A DNA stretch of 64,000 nucleotides from Strigamia acuminata (GCA_949358305.1 OX442318.1:14552517-14616516), one strand, 5' to 3'. Numbered from the stretch's first letter, positions 24,490 to 36,800 are shown. Notes: a model not told the origin generated them from the sequence alone. Translations and numbers: made by a program.

Positions 24490-25686
24490 TTTTATGTCGC
24501 AACATGTTTACTATATTTCTAATTCATCTGGAATCCTGTAAAAAAAACTGTCAACCTTGAATGGTTGATCCATCAAATTCACTGAAACACAATATATGAA
24601 ACAATATTCGTAATTATATTTCAAGTTTTTATCAATCAAATGCAAAATTCATTTAAAGATGGCAAATCCAAACTTGCCAAATAAAATGCAGCAAAGAAAA
24701 AGAAAAAAAATGTATTGTAAAAAATGAAATAAAGTGGATGGTAGGTGACTGAAGACGTGTTTTTATTGATATTTTAAATTACATAATTTTCAAGTACTTT
24801 TGAAATACCGTATTTCTTAAAATTAAAGTCGCCCTCGATTAGAAATCGTGGCAAAAAATGGCGTTTGCGACTTTAATTCGAAGAAGTAAGGGAAGACTGC
24901 GATGGAAATCTTCTATTCATCGCCAACGTGGTCAGGGGAGGACCGCTGGATGCAACACACAATGAAATATCGCACAAAATAAACAAGAGACACAAGTTTA
25001 GTTTGATATAAGGTTTATTGAGTCTAGGGGTATGATTAAGGTGTCTCATGGCAGCCATTCCTAATCAGACTGCGTGTCACGACGGTCATTGACTGTATGA
25101 TACGCTTGGTCGGAGATTCGCTGCGCCACGCCGTCATAATGTTCGCGGAGAACGTCGGACAGACATAGCAAACACGGACGCTCAGGTCTGGGTAGGCGAC
25201 AGAGTCGCCACGCCGATCGTTTGGGTCGCCATTGCAAACAGTAAGAGAGACAGTCGGAGGACGACTGGCTGGGGGCTGCACTAAGCGCCTTGTATTGCAA
25301 GTGAGTGATCAGCCTGCAGGGGCAGCTGGTCACAAGTTGATGTTTAAAAGCACAAAAACCTTTCATTTTAGTCCCAAAAATTACCTTTTGGAGACAGACC
25401 AATCGCAGTTCTTGGCTGTCAGTTGTTTGTTGACAGTATATGCATGACGTATTAAGAAATAGATGATGTTTTCACTTCCAATATAATTGCTTTGGCTTTC
25501 AAAAGGGTTTAATTATTTAGCAATTCAATTAACAGTGTTTTTCTTGTTTTTTTAATAACGATTACATTAAGAAGATTACACTGGACACTTATTGTTTGTT
25601 TTGCAACTCCTACGGTGACATATTCCATGAACAATTATCAGCAGATGAGGACCGCGCAGGTGCAGGTGGCCAACGAGCAGTCTTAA
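24490..25686. other. Non-coding stretch between the LRR gene and the hairpin
   Basis: Contains the LRR gene 3' flank (AATAAA at 24680-24685). A moderately GC-rich part at about 25,030-25,340 gives short minus-strand frames resembling nothing I know. Two TTTATTGA sites (about 24,764 and 25,013) could be minus-strand poly(A) signals. The last 90 bases read as the end of a protein (see the hairpin entry). Confidence 0.35.
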
Positions 25687-25819
25687 CGCTCCTCTTATTC
25701 GACGCCTCCACGATCGCCCTGGACAACTAACTAGCGCGGACCGGCTTTTCTCCCTTCGAACTGTTCCGCACTAAGTTAGTTGTCCAGGGCGATCGTGGAG
25801 GCGTCGAATAAGAGGAGCG
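25687..25819. repeat. Perfect 46-bp inverted repeat with coding ends on both strands
   Basis: The arms 25687-25732 and 25774-25819 are exact reverse complements, separated by 41 bases. Each arm, read outward to inward, encodes the same protein end, LLLFDASTIALDN and stop. On the minus strand the frame extends beyond the arm (HSVFGAIFYNLLAQLCPPGA before it). On the plus strand a different peptide precedes it. These look like fragments of a gene C-terminus captured during rearrangement. The parent gene is not in the window. Confidence 0.8.
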
Positions 25820-25924
25820 TGGCGCCGGGAGGGCAGAGTTGCGCGAGGAGGTTGTAGAATATCGCGCCGAAGACGGAGTGGGGCTCGAGGTGCACGAAAA
25901 AGGAAGAACTAAAACAAATCGAAT

Positions 25925-26525
25925 CGCCCAAAGATAAAGTGAGAGCGAAAAGCGCCACTCGGAGCTGCTCCGAGAAGAAAAGAAGAGGAGAAAAGCCGTC
26001 GAAGAAGATAAGAGGAAAAAGGAAAAAGGAAAAATAAGCGAAATAGATAAAAAGAAAAAAAATGGAGATGAAAAAAAGAAACAAGTAAATTTCATGTATT
26101 CGCACGTTGTGGTCAACTAATTCGGTTTCTCACGACAAATAAAAATAATTTGCTGTCAAATGTAGAGTTAAGAATGACTACATAAAAATCAAATTTGTTT
26201 GCAAACAATTGTTGTTTTGAGGATACGCCAAAAAGTATTTGGAATCAATGAAAAAAAAAAAGAAAAATATTTTGAAATAAAACAGTAAATTTAACGTGAA
26301 AAGTCACTCGTTTGTGCACAAACTTTATTCTTAAACTTAAATAAACGCTAAATTCTCTCAAATTCCACTGGCCAGGCAAAACTGGACGATCTCTCCTCCT
26401 TAACTTAATTCACCATTTCCGCCACTCGTTTGCACCGTTATCGTTTGGTTCGGGTCCTCTTCGTAAACCACGTTCGAATCGCCCTCGAAATTCTCGTTCG
26501 GGTCGTTCTCGAAAGTCACCACGAT
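25925..26525. repeat. Junction duplication, copy 2 (truncated Sfi1-like last exon plus HINFP end)
   Basis: Second copy of 20341-21012. The Sfi1-like exon here has no acceptor or upstream exons, begins next to unrelated sequence, and carries small changes including loss of a few codons after SCS, so it is a gene fragment. The HINFP part is the real, intact end of that gene. The shared 3' flank lacks the roughly 105-bp segment present in copy 1. Confidence 0.85.
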
Positions 26526-28231
26526 ATTGTCCTGCAACAGCTCTAAAATCGTCCCGGTCGCGTTCCCTTGGTCCGTCATTTCCACGTCCGACGTCATCAT
26601 CTGCTGCGCGAGCTCTATGCTTTCGTAGCGCACCGTCTGCAGTCGGTAGAAGCCGTCGTCGCCGCATTTGTACCTACAAATTATATTAATCCTTTTCAAT
26701 TAAAAATGTCCAATTTTTGTCGAAAATCTTGAATGCGCAACCGAAATCTGCAGTGTCCCGACGGCCAGCGATATTTGTGCTTCTTCACTAAATGATTCGA
26801 TAAGTAATTTCCGCGCGAGAACAAACGTTCGCAGATGTGGCACACGTAGCGGTTCACTTTGTCGTCGTCGCCGTGAACTTTCCTCAAGTGCACTGTCAGG
26901 GACTGCTGACATCGTGCGGCGTAATTGCAATTGCTCTTCTTGCACTTGTAAGATGCGTTGGACAAATGCGTGCGATGGTGCATCTCTAAATCCTGTTGTG
27001 TTTTACACCTTCAAAGAAAAAAAAAAGTTTTAAATATGTTATTCAATTTAAAAAAAAAATAAAAATTAAATTAAATTACGCATGTTCGCAATAACTGCAA
27101 ATAAATAATCTCAACTCCCCGTGTCGATATAGAATGTGCTTGTTTAAACTAGAAGGCGATGGACATGTCATGTCGCAATAGCAGCATTTATAATGATTAA
27201 CTAAAAATAAAAATAAAAATAAAAAATAATCTATTTTTTTTGTTTTAATTACAAGTTTGTATACGAGTTACCATGTTGTCGCATGTGATCACGCAAAAGT
27301 CTGACGGACGAAAACTTTTTCGAACAATGCGAACACTGATAATCCAGTTCTAAAATTTTAATAAGTAAATAAATTACACATTTATTAATTAAAAACATTT
27401 GTGACGATTTACTTGTAGTTTGTCGTTTAATGTGGTCGAAAAACTTGGTCCTGTTCGCGTACAAAGCGCCACAAGTCGGACACGCCACCACTTTTTCTTG
27501 CGTATGACTTCGCAGATGATCGCGCAATTTGTACTTGTTTTGGAAATTCGCGTTACATGCTTCAAAAAATAAGAAACAAACTCAGTCGACTAAAACTAGC
27601 ACAAAAACAAAATCGAATTTACAATCCCACAAACAAAAAACTCCTCCTTTTGGATTCTTCCCTTGCACGCCGCACAAATCCACGTGTCGCGTCGCATGCC
27701 GATAAAACAACTCGGCGTTATTGAATATTTCCGTGCAATTCTCCCAATTGCAACGAAAATCCTCGGTCAATTCGGGAATTAAATTGCGCCCATGCACGTC
27801 CATACCGCAAACGTCACTTCCAACGTCCCTAAAATAAAACCAGATGAAAATCGATCGCAAACCAACTCCGAAATGAATTAAAATCACCTTTGTAATAAAT
27901 TATTTCCAAGGCATTGCAGTTTCACGTGGAATGGATGGAAATAAATATGCCGCAGAAATTCCTCTCGATTGTTCGTTACGAAGCCGCACTCGTTCCACTG
28001 GCAGGCAATTTCGTTGACTAAAATTATAAATTAGCATCAAATGAATTTTTCCTCTTCTATAATTGTTTTACCTTCAGTCGAGAGAAATTCGTTTTTGTGG
28101 TCATCGACGTGCGTCAAAAACTCGTCGATGCAGTAAGTTTTGAAACTGCACGTTTCCCATTCGCAAATCAGTGACAATATTTCGTCCTTTGGTGTAACTA
28201 CTTTCCGTTCTTTAGTTTCATTTTTCTCCAT
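26400..28231 (-). CDS. HINFP: Histone H4 transcription factor (HINFP/MIZF), C2H2 zinc-finger protein, 8 exons
   Basis: Exons 28231-28072, 28017-27888, 27828-27623, 27559-27413, 27349-27272, 27200-27080, 27008-26742 and 26673-26400 join in frame to 460 aa (human protein 517). Family signatures are clear: CEWETCSF near the start, the almost invariant [67 protein letters not shown], and after the fingers the block [18 protein letters not shown]. An acidic tail follows. HINFP binds the histone H4 promoter and drives its S-phase transcription; this is known for the family. A minus-strand AATAAA lies at 26324-26329. The tail is partly duplicated 5.5 kb to the left. Confidence 0.94.
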
Positions 28232-29646
28232 TTTAAGTCTCTATAGTCGTCAATTTGATCCGTTCTTCAATGCACTTGGTGATTAAACAAGCGGGAAAAG
28301 TTATAAACAAACTACGGCCATTTTTCTAGCCGTCTAGCGAGAGAAACACGAATCAAGTTTTTATACATTTCCAGTTCACTTGTAGTCATGTACGTTATTC
28401 AACCTTCACAAATACCATAGAATATGAAGTAAAGCAAAATATACAAATAAGGCGTACTGCATTGGTAAAAAGAATTTTTGTTCTAAAAAAAAAAAAAAAT
28501 TGAAAAAAATATACAACAAAACGATTTTTACTCAAAAGAAAAAAAAGATTTCTGCAAAAATAATTGCAAACAATATCTACAGTTATATATTTTATTTATT
28601 CATTTTCACAATAGCAAATAAAAGTTGAAAAAAAATTAATGGCAGTGTTTTACTTTTTAAGCATCAGAATACACTTTCTTTGTATTTCACAACGTTTCAT
28701 AGACCAACCATTCAGAATACCAGTTTGCAAACCTTCTGCCCAAGGCTACTTCACAATGGAGGGGGAGGTGGGTGGAGGAGCAGATCAAACTGGAATATCT
28801 GAACAGGAGGAGCAACACTTAATCCTCGCCTCACTCTCCCAATGAAACTAGCTCAAAGTGAAGGTTTAGTTTTCAGTTTCCCATTTCAACCTCTCAGTGT
28901 AAAACTTGAGTTTGTGGAAACCTTGGCACCACACACATCCAACTGGCACAAATTGAGGTCTACTTCTGACCAACTGACCTACACATTCAAAGGTAGGTGG
29001 CAACTGGAAAAAAGAATCATTTAAGCCCTGGATTTAATACAATTGTCAAATAGGCCAGATGCCAGTGTGATTTTTCAGTTCAGTTCAATCACGCTAACGT
29101 CACATTTTATCTTAATATGGAAGCACATTAAATTAGACTTGAAATGGGCCTGGGGCAATGAATCTAGTTACTTCACTTGACCTTTACTTTTTTGTGATGC
29201 AATGCAATAACACTGCATAAATTACCACTGAAAAAAATGTGAGAAACAATAATTTAATAACACGTTTAAAAACTCTTTTATGGTTTATTGTGATTTTTTT
29301 TTCATGGACATTTGAAGGAAATGATTTGTTTTTCCTGGTTGGCCTACTTTCATTCTATTTCAACTGTTACTAAATAAATAAATAACAATTTAGCAACGTG
29401 TACTGGATTCACTCCCCCACAAAATGCATAGGTTTCAACTTTTGTCATCGCAACAACTATCAATCTGGACCGGGCAAGTTAAATTGCACCCGTAGGCACT
29501 AGGCAAAAGGGATTTAGATCAAGAGGTCTCAAACATCACAGTATTCATCACTTAGTATTCTCCTCTGACTGTTGAAGCACAGAGAACTTTTGGCCCCCGA
29601 GTTCCTTGAAAAATCTGGTCAAAATAAGCAACAGAACGAGTCCAAA
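28232..29646. other. Intergenic region left of element 1
   Basis: No gene is supportable. Short open frames at 28639-28845 and 28842-29024 have no recognisable content. Because dixin's first coding exon (right of element 1) starts behind a splice acceptor, an untranslated dixin exon or promoter may lie here. Confidence 0.35.
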
Positions 29647-29650
29647 ACCA

Positions 29651-31303
29651 TGTGACGGTGACGACCACAACTCCTATCGCATGATAGTACCGGGTATAAG
29701 TCGCGTGAATTAGTGAATAGTAACGAGATAAATAAATACAACAGAGTTATCAAAACAAGACATTTATTGTTATCAAACAATATAAACAAATCTAAAGTTA
29801 TACAAATGACTAATGCCGACATTTGGCAAGTTAAATACAAGTTAAACTATACATGAAATTGGCTGTAAAACAGCCCTGAAATAATATGATTACGGTTATT
29901 GGTGATCCGGGGTTCGGGAACGGCAAAACGCCCGCTCGACCGAGTTATAGATGTCGTCTGCGATAGCCGGGCTGGCTGTGTCCTCGCGGCTTCCGTCGGC
30001 GCTTCGTAATCGTGGAACTGCTTCGTTCGCGTTCCAGGTCCGTATCGTGTAATGGTCCGTGTAATGCTTCTTGGTTCGATCCGAGAGGTGCGGTTGACTC
30101 ATGTGCACCGCCACAACTAGGGTTGGAAATTGGTAATGAATAAATGAAGTCATTTATTCGCCAAGGTTCCGCTTGCGAATTATATTTAATTCGCGATGTT
30201 GTGAGTTTAATAAATTAACTCAATAAATTGTATTCAATTTATTGTTACGAATTTGATTCGTCATACAGTGAAATAAGTCTCGTGACTTACTTCGGTTGTT
30301 AACTTGTTGCCAAGTTTAAACAATTAAGGTGTATTTATCAACTACAAAATATAATAAAGGTTAAACATCGCAACACACAATTGCCGTCAAAGTTCGCCTT
30401 GCCGAGCAGAACAGTATCGCGCGTGCCCTAAATAACAGTGCGGTGAGAGACGGCACTGGTATTCAGGGGGATATAGCCCGCAGTTCTGCACAACAGAATT
30501 AATCACCCGAGATACTACTCATAAGTAGACTGCTTTGGCACCATCACCGAAGAGATATAACTTTCCCAAACACATAGTGCTACTGGCGGTAACTGCATGT
30601 TTTGCATGCAGACTGCTTTGGCACCATCAAGTGATGGAGTCAATCTCTTTCAGTAACAGTGCTACTAACGGTTACTAAATACTTTGGTATCACACGTGAT
30701 TCTATTGTCCGACCACGAGGATACTTATGCGGGAGGCTTTCTCCTCGGCAAGACCGTTTGACGGAAACATTAACAGTCCGAACTTCGCCTTCAGTTGACG
30801 GGGGTTGCATGGCTCAGCAGAGCCATGCTATGCATGGACCGGTAGGCCCATGCCCTGAGTAAGAAACAGTTATTTGACATGCGGAACATACCAAATAACC
30901 AGAAATCAAGAACTAACTTAACTTCCTGTTGTCAGGGAGTTTTATACTCGGTGGGATTAGGTTCCACCAATCTCGTATCGCAGGAAGTGGATACGGAGAT
31001 GCAAATTGGGATTATGTTAATCTTTTAGCATAAACCGGAACTGGATACCGGGGACAGGAAATGGATACACAGAACGGAAATACCTTCAAAACCGTGTTCC
31101 TCGTCATGTATCGGTGATAAAGCAGTAACGCCTATTTTATCTTCTTAAGTATTGATAATATACCTTTATATTATCGATGTGAATCACATTTGGTCGTATC
31201 AAACATAATAATATGTTTGTGAACTATTTATATGGGAAATAGTAAGCTCGAGGTTGAATTTGCCGCTAGTACTAGTGGCGCCATCTATTGCTAATTTGTC
31301 ACA
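29651..31303 (-). repeat. Element 1, 3' LTR
   Basis: 1,653 bp, ends TG...CA. It contains an imperfect tandem duplication around AGACTGCTTTGGCACCATCA (30,521 and 30,609) and a perfect 9-bp stem GCATGGCTC/GAGCCATGC near 30,808. Open frames inside it occur identically in the other LTR and look fortuitous. Confidence 0.97.
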
Positions 31304-31315
31304 CATCCCCCTTAA
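31304..31315 (-). other. Element 1 polypurine tract
   Basis: On the minus strand the bases directly before the 3' LTR read TTAAGGGGGATG: a purine run in the expected place for plus-strand priming. Confidence 0.7.
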
Positions 31316-31666
31316 TAACTAAACATATACTCTTATATTTTATGTTATTCTTTAGGAATATCATTTGTGCCAAATTTATCCATATTAATAAATATTTTAT
31401 TTCCAATACTTATAAGGCCCACGAGTGTTTTTAATAAACATGTTCTTATCCTTAGGATGCTCAAAAATGTTTTTATTTTCTCTTTTTAGAGACGGTTATA
31501 AAAATAATTTGGTTATTATTAAAACAATAAACATGAAGTCATTTTCGTATAACGGAAAAGCACTTCTTACAAAAATCTTAATTAAAGAATTTTTCGGTTA
31601 CATATTATATCTTTTTATCACAGAACACACAAACAAACTGCTAATTGTTTAAATTCGAAATACCGC
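31316..31666. other. Element 1 internal non-coding tail
   Basis: AT-rich sequence between the ORF3 stop and the polypurine tract. Nothing recognisable. Confidence 0.4.
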
Positions 31667-33277
31667 TTATTCTTGACCTTTTTCGGTCTCCGTGGCGGGC
31701 TTTTGCCTATCCTTCGAAGAGGAGCTTTTGCCACGTTTCTTGGCGGGAAGAGGTTCTTCCGGTTGCCGATCTATGAAGAATGCAGCGGTCGCAACAACTT
31801 CCGTGGCGATGGGAGTCTCGGGTGCTTTATCCCCTGCTTCAGGCTGATCAGTCGATCCGTCTTCTTCATCGATCATTTTCTTGAGATCTTCGTAGATGTC
31901 AATCACCGGGGGCAAAACCAAAATCCAGCCTTCGCATATTTGATTTTTCATCTCAGCTGCGATTTTTCCCACGAGCAAATTCCAAAGGTGCTCCAAAATG
32001 TTGAAGCCCTCAACGCGACGTGGATTCAAGATCATTTGCATGATCCGGGTCACGTATCCTACCGTTATTTGATCGGGAAGACCCGTAATCAATTGGCGAG
32101 AAATTATTATCGCAAGTCGAGCTACGATGGGATAGTAGTATTCGACCTCCCAAACGAATAACTGTCCTATCTTGGTGTTCGGGGGAACTTGGTAGGGTTC
32201 GATTAAGAATTCGTTCGAAATCCCGTGTTCCGCGATATTTGGCATGGGAACCAATGCGGTTTCTTCCGTTTGGGTCGCGTTATCTACGCAGACAACACTT
32301 GGCATTTTTTCCAAACCCATTTGAAGGCCAAGGGGCGTTCTTCGCGAATTCATAAATTCGGGATCCTCGTATACAGCTTTGCCATCGTTAGATAATAAAG
32401 CTTTACAAAGGTGGCAGGTTGCCCATTTTCGGGGTATTGGATCGAACAAACCTTTAACCACGAATGAAACAAACTTTGGGTTCCAGGGTTGGATTTTTAA
32501 TCGTCTTTTCGATCCGAAACAATTCCCGCACGATGCCAAATGGCATCCTGTCCCGGAGCCGGACATCCAGCCGACCCCGAAACAAAAGGGGCACGGTATT
32601 TCGCCCTTCGCGAGCTCCAAATTGTCGTGTGGAATTCCCAATTCCAGGTCGCGATCGCAGGCGGCTTTTCGACGTAGTGCCTTTTCTTGCTTATTAGCTG
32701 CTCTTTGTTGAACAGTCATCGGCTGCAGTTTGGGGGCTCTGGTAGACACAAACGTACGTTTCCCTCTAGCTATATTATGTCTAGGAGTATACACTACTTC
32801 GCGCGAAGTCGTGGGTGGCGGCGAGTCGTAATGAACGTACTCTCGCTGTTTACGTTTGTTGTCTTGATGGCGATTTCCTTCGGGATTTCGATTCGCCTCT
32901 AATTGGACAATCTCGTCCAGACTTCTCTCATGAGAGGTCGATGAATCGTTCATTCGACTCGTACTTGGTTTATGGACCGGCTGTAAAGGATGGCTTTTGG
33001 AGAAACTGTCCTTTTTTGGTATAATGAAGGTTTCTTGGGTAACCTCCATCGCCGTTTTGGGTACAGCCGTTTTTGGACGAATTTCCTTTGGGAGAGCCTC
33101 TGGGTTGTTTCGGGCCCAGGTTAATATGTCCCATCCTTTTTGGTCGAGCACAATAGGAGTATTTGGCGCTCCCGGGATTGTTACGATGGTCGGGTTGACC
33201 GTGGGTGTATCGTCTTCCTCCGAAGAGCTCGACTGAATCACAATTCGCCGCTTTTTAATTGGTATCTTCTTGACCAT
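31667..33277 (-). CDS. Element 1 ORF3, env-position protein of unknown function (536 aa)
   Basis: Intact ORF between pol and the 3' LTR, where errantiviruses carry env. It has no signal peptide, no membrane segment and no furin-like site, so it is not an envelope in the usual sense. It starts with a basic patch (KKIPIKKRR) and an acidic Ser run. The Pro/Ser-rich first third is followed by a cysteine-rich centre with two CxxCxG(x)G-like halves (CPFCFGVG and CGNCFGSKR) and another CxxC (TCHLC), resembling a DnaJ-type zinc centre. A hydrophobic helical region without clear TM length follows, then a Lys-rich tail. A splice acceptor (TATATTTGTAG) lies four bases before the ATG. A nucleic-acid-binding or nuclear role is inference. 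Confidence 0.8.
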   Translation of the reverse strand: MVKKIPIKKRRIVIQSSSSEEDDTPTVNPTIVTIPGAPNTPIVLDQKGWDILTWARNNPEALPKEIRPKTAVPKTAMEVTQETFIIPKKDSFSKSHPLQPVHKPSTSRMNDSSTSHERSLDEIVQLEANRNPEGNRHQDNKRKQREYVHYDSPPPTTSREVVYTPRHNIARGKRTFVSTRAPKLQPMTVQQRAANKQEKALRRKAACDRDLELGIPHDNLELAKGEIPCPFCFGVGWMSGSGTGCHLASCGNCFGSKRRLKIQPWNPKFVSFVVKGLFDPIPRKWATCHLCKALLSNDGKAVYEDPEFMNSRRTPLGLQMGLEKMPSVVCVDNATQTEETALVPMPNIAEHGISNEFLIEPYQVPPNTKIGQLFVWEVEYYYPIVARLAIIISRQLITGLPDQITVGYVTRIMQMILNPRRVEGFNILEHLWNLLVGKIAAEMKNQICEGWILVLPPVIDIYEDLKKMIDEEDGSTDQPEAGDKAPETPIATEVVATAAFFIDRQPEEPLPAKKRGKSSSSKDRQKPATETEKGQE

Positions 33278-33868
33278 AATTCTACAAATATAGAAAACGT
33301 TTTAGTTTTATTTGCAATACTTTTGTATGCGCGCGCCCTCTATTGAGAAGACGCGTAACTCAATTTACGAATTTTATAATTATAATTCGTTACAACTTTA
33401 CACTTTCGTGTATTGATAATTTTATCGAACTTACGAAAATGTCCTGCTTCCTTTAGAAGCGTAGCTTGTAGAATTCTAAGTATAGTCGCTTCGACGATAA
33501 CTTGGAGTTTAGAGCACGTGGCTTTCAAATCCTCCGCCGCTAATAAACGAATTCCGCTGGTTTGTATTTCTTTAAATATAAAGAGATGTCATGATATATA
33601 TATTAATTCATATGTATGATCATCATACCTGTATTCTTTGTTTAATGGCTAACAATATCGACGCAATTGTTCGTGATTTTTGTTGAATTCGACGAAGTTC
33701 TTCTTCTCTCACGTGTGTGTTAGAAGACTGAATATAGAACGAATCTTTTACTCTCCACCCGGGGTCATAAGTTACCAGGTGACTTCGCGAATTTCGATTT
33801 GAATATTCAATAACTGATTTGAATCAATATCTTTTTAGAATATTCTTTTTATATTTAGAATCTTTTTT
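33278..33868 (-). other. Element 1 pol-ORF3 spacer with splice-like signals
   Basis: On the minus strand this spacer holds two open, coding-looking stretches ended by good donors: CAG|GTATGA near 33,630 and TTTC|GTAAGT near 33,434. It also holds an acceptor just before ORF3. They may be small exons of a spliced ORF3 message. The last exon would not fuse in frame with the ORF3 ATG, so ORF3 may simply begin at its own ATG. Confidence 0.4.
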
Positions 33869-36800
33869 TTAACGACGTTCTTGAATCATCTGCACAAAAT
33901 CCGTAGTATATTTCGGATTTGGCTTCGAAGTTCTTTTCGGTCTCGAGATTATCTCCGGAAGGTCAGCTGTTCGCTTCCGTTTATTTGAGTTATTACTTCG
34001 CGGATCGATAATCTCGTTTCCATTTTCATTTGAGGTAGGAATTATTCTTTCTTCTTGTTCAAGAGTTTCTTGAGGAAGTTCTTCCATATCTTTTTCAAGA
34101 TTTTCACGAGAGGTTTCTTCCATATCTTGATTATCCAATTCTTGTGAATTAGATTCGTTAAATTCGGAATTTGCCGACATCCAATCAGGGTTTGGATGAT
34201 CTTTCAGTTTTCCTTTTTTCTGACCCAGAGTCCATGTCTCAATCGGGTATGAAGGGATATACGGGGTGAGATCATCCGTATTTATCGATGGTTCAATTGA
34301 GTCATCTAATAATTTTCGTAAGGCGTATGCACCTCCTGTTAATACGGCCGTGATTTCCCACGGTCCGTCTCGTTTTTCAGCAAATCCTTTAGTAATGCCT
34401 TTGTCTTGATTGGAAAGAATATGTGTATTTTTCCAGACTAAATCACCTACTTCATATTTGCAAATATGAAATTTATTACGGTGAATTCTGTCGTGTTTCT
34501 CGTAATTTAGTTGGATCCTACGGTGCATTTCTTGGTGTGCTCTTCGTAAAATCCCGAGTAAATTAAACACGAATTCCTCAGGGTTATTTTTATCGAATTT
34601 ATTCGCGTGTTGAATAATTCGCGGGTCGAAAGGTAGTGTTACTATTCTTCCCGTATTTAATAAAAATGGCGTCGATCCGGTTGCTTCGGATTTTGCCGTT
34701 CTGGATGCAAATGCAAATTCATTCAGAAAACGTGGCCAGTGAGAGTGCACATCAGAATAAATTGCAAGCATTATTTTGATATCCCTGTTTGCCCGTTCTG
34801 TGGGGTTGGCCTGGGCATGATAAGGACTTATATGCGTCATTTTAATGTTATGCCTTTTACAGAAACCCTCATAGATGGTGGATGCGAACTGTTTTCCATT
34901 ATCACTGATAATTTTCCTGGGGTATCCCCATCTATGTACGATATCACCTAACTTTGTTATAATTGCTTCACTTGAAGCTTTGCTTAATGGGGCTAATTCT
35001 ACCCATTTAGTACATTGATCAATTCCTACTAAAATATATTTATGTTGGTATTGACCAGCGGGTTTGGGACCCATGAAGTCTAAACAAAGAACTTCCCATG
35101 GCTGTGCCATATTGTGAGGAGTATAACTCGCTCTGTTTTTTCGGTGTTGACTAGGTTTGTATTGTTGGCAATGAACACAACTACGAACATAATTACACGT
35201 GTCCTTGCTCATTTTAGGCCAATAATAAATGAGTTTCGCTCGTTCGAGCGTTTTACTCATCCCTGCGTGTCCACTTAACGGATGTCCGTGGCATGCGAAC
35301 AACACTCGTCGTACTAAAGACGGTGGAATCACCGCTTTAAATCCGTTGCCGGAATCATTTAATTCTTCTTCAAATGTTGGTTTGAAGAAGATTAACATTT
35401 CAGAATCATTACTATTCTCATCTTCATTATCATGATTTTCTTTGAAATCTAGTTGGTAGCCTTTGATGTCTTTCATCCATCGCTTAGTTTTCTTATTTTT
35501 CTTTTGCTCAACTTCATCTAATTTTAGATGAGTTATTATTTTTCTACATTCATAATCCTTGAGCTGAGCTTCTATGATTTCTGCTCTGGTAGGAGGAACT
35601 ATACTTAGTACTTCGGTTAAAGCACTAAATAAAGTTTCTGGTTCTACATGACCTTTCTCCCCCTTTTCCAAAGAATTATTTAATTTTTTGGAATAATCAA
35701 ACTTTACTGACACGTTTGTTAAGAACTGACAGGGTTTTGGTTCTTCTCTACGAGTAACTTCTTTATTTCCGTCCCACTCGGGCCAGAATTGAGTTATTTC
35801 TGTGGGTTCGATATAATCATCCTTCGGAATGTCTTCAATACTCAAAGGAGCTCTTGAAAATGCGTCTGCGACTTGATTTTGAGTACCACGACGATACTTA
35901 ATTTTAAAGGCGCCGCATTGCAGTTTAATTGCCCATCGGCCAAAACGACCAGAAGGTTCTGGCGTCCCCATTAGCCATTTTAAGGCTTCTGCATCTGACT
36001 CCAGGGTGAAAGACGTGTATTCTATGTAAGGGCGGAAACGTTCTACAGCCCATACTACCGCTAGACACTCTAGTTCGGGAGTAGTGTAACGTTGCTCGGC
36101 TCCTCGAAGTACGCGACTAGCGTAAGCTACGGGTCTTGGAGTTTTAATCCATTTGTCCTTGTTTTTATCAAGAAAGTCCACATCTTGGCATAACACTGCT
36201 CCTAATCCTGAATGTGAAGCGTCTGTTAGAATCACAAAGGGTTCGAGCATGTTAGGCATTAACAAAACTTGAGTTTCGTCGCATAAAATGTCTTTAATTC
36301 TTTCGAAAGCGTCTATTTGCTCTTGTCCCCAGACAAAGGTTGCTTTCTCGTGCATTATGCTAGTCAGTGGAGTAGCAATTTCACCGTGGTTAGGAATAAA
36401 CTTCCTAAAGAAATTTGCCAACCCGTGAAACCTTTGTACATCTTTCGATGTTTTTGGGGTGGGAAATTTTCGTACTGACGCGATTTTATCAGGATCCGGG
36501 GCCAATCCATTTGGCGTGATTAGGTGTCCCAGAAATTTTAGCGTAGTTCTGCCGAACTTAGACTTTTCTTTATTTACGGATAAGTTTGCTTTGTCTAGTC
36601 GTTCTAATACATCTTTAATGTGACCGAGATGTTGATCCCAAGTCTGAGAAAAGATAATTACATCGTCTAAATAGACTAATGCGTGTTTATATAACGCGTC
36701 ACCCATAACTTGTTCCATTAGGGCTTGAAATGTACAAGGCGCGTTACATAACCCAAATGGCATACGTACAAATTGATAGTTGCCTTTCGGAGTATAGAAA

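Noticed and set aside
30659-30862. ORFs inside the LTRs of element 1
   Set aside because: Same reason: repeated only because the LTRs are copies.
31667-33277. Calling ORF3 of element 1 an env gene
   Set aside because: No signal peptide, membrane span or cleavage site; position alone is not enough.
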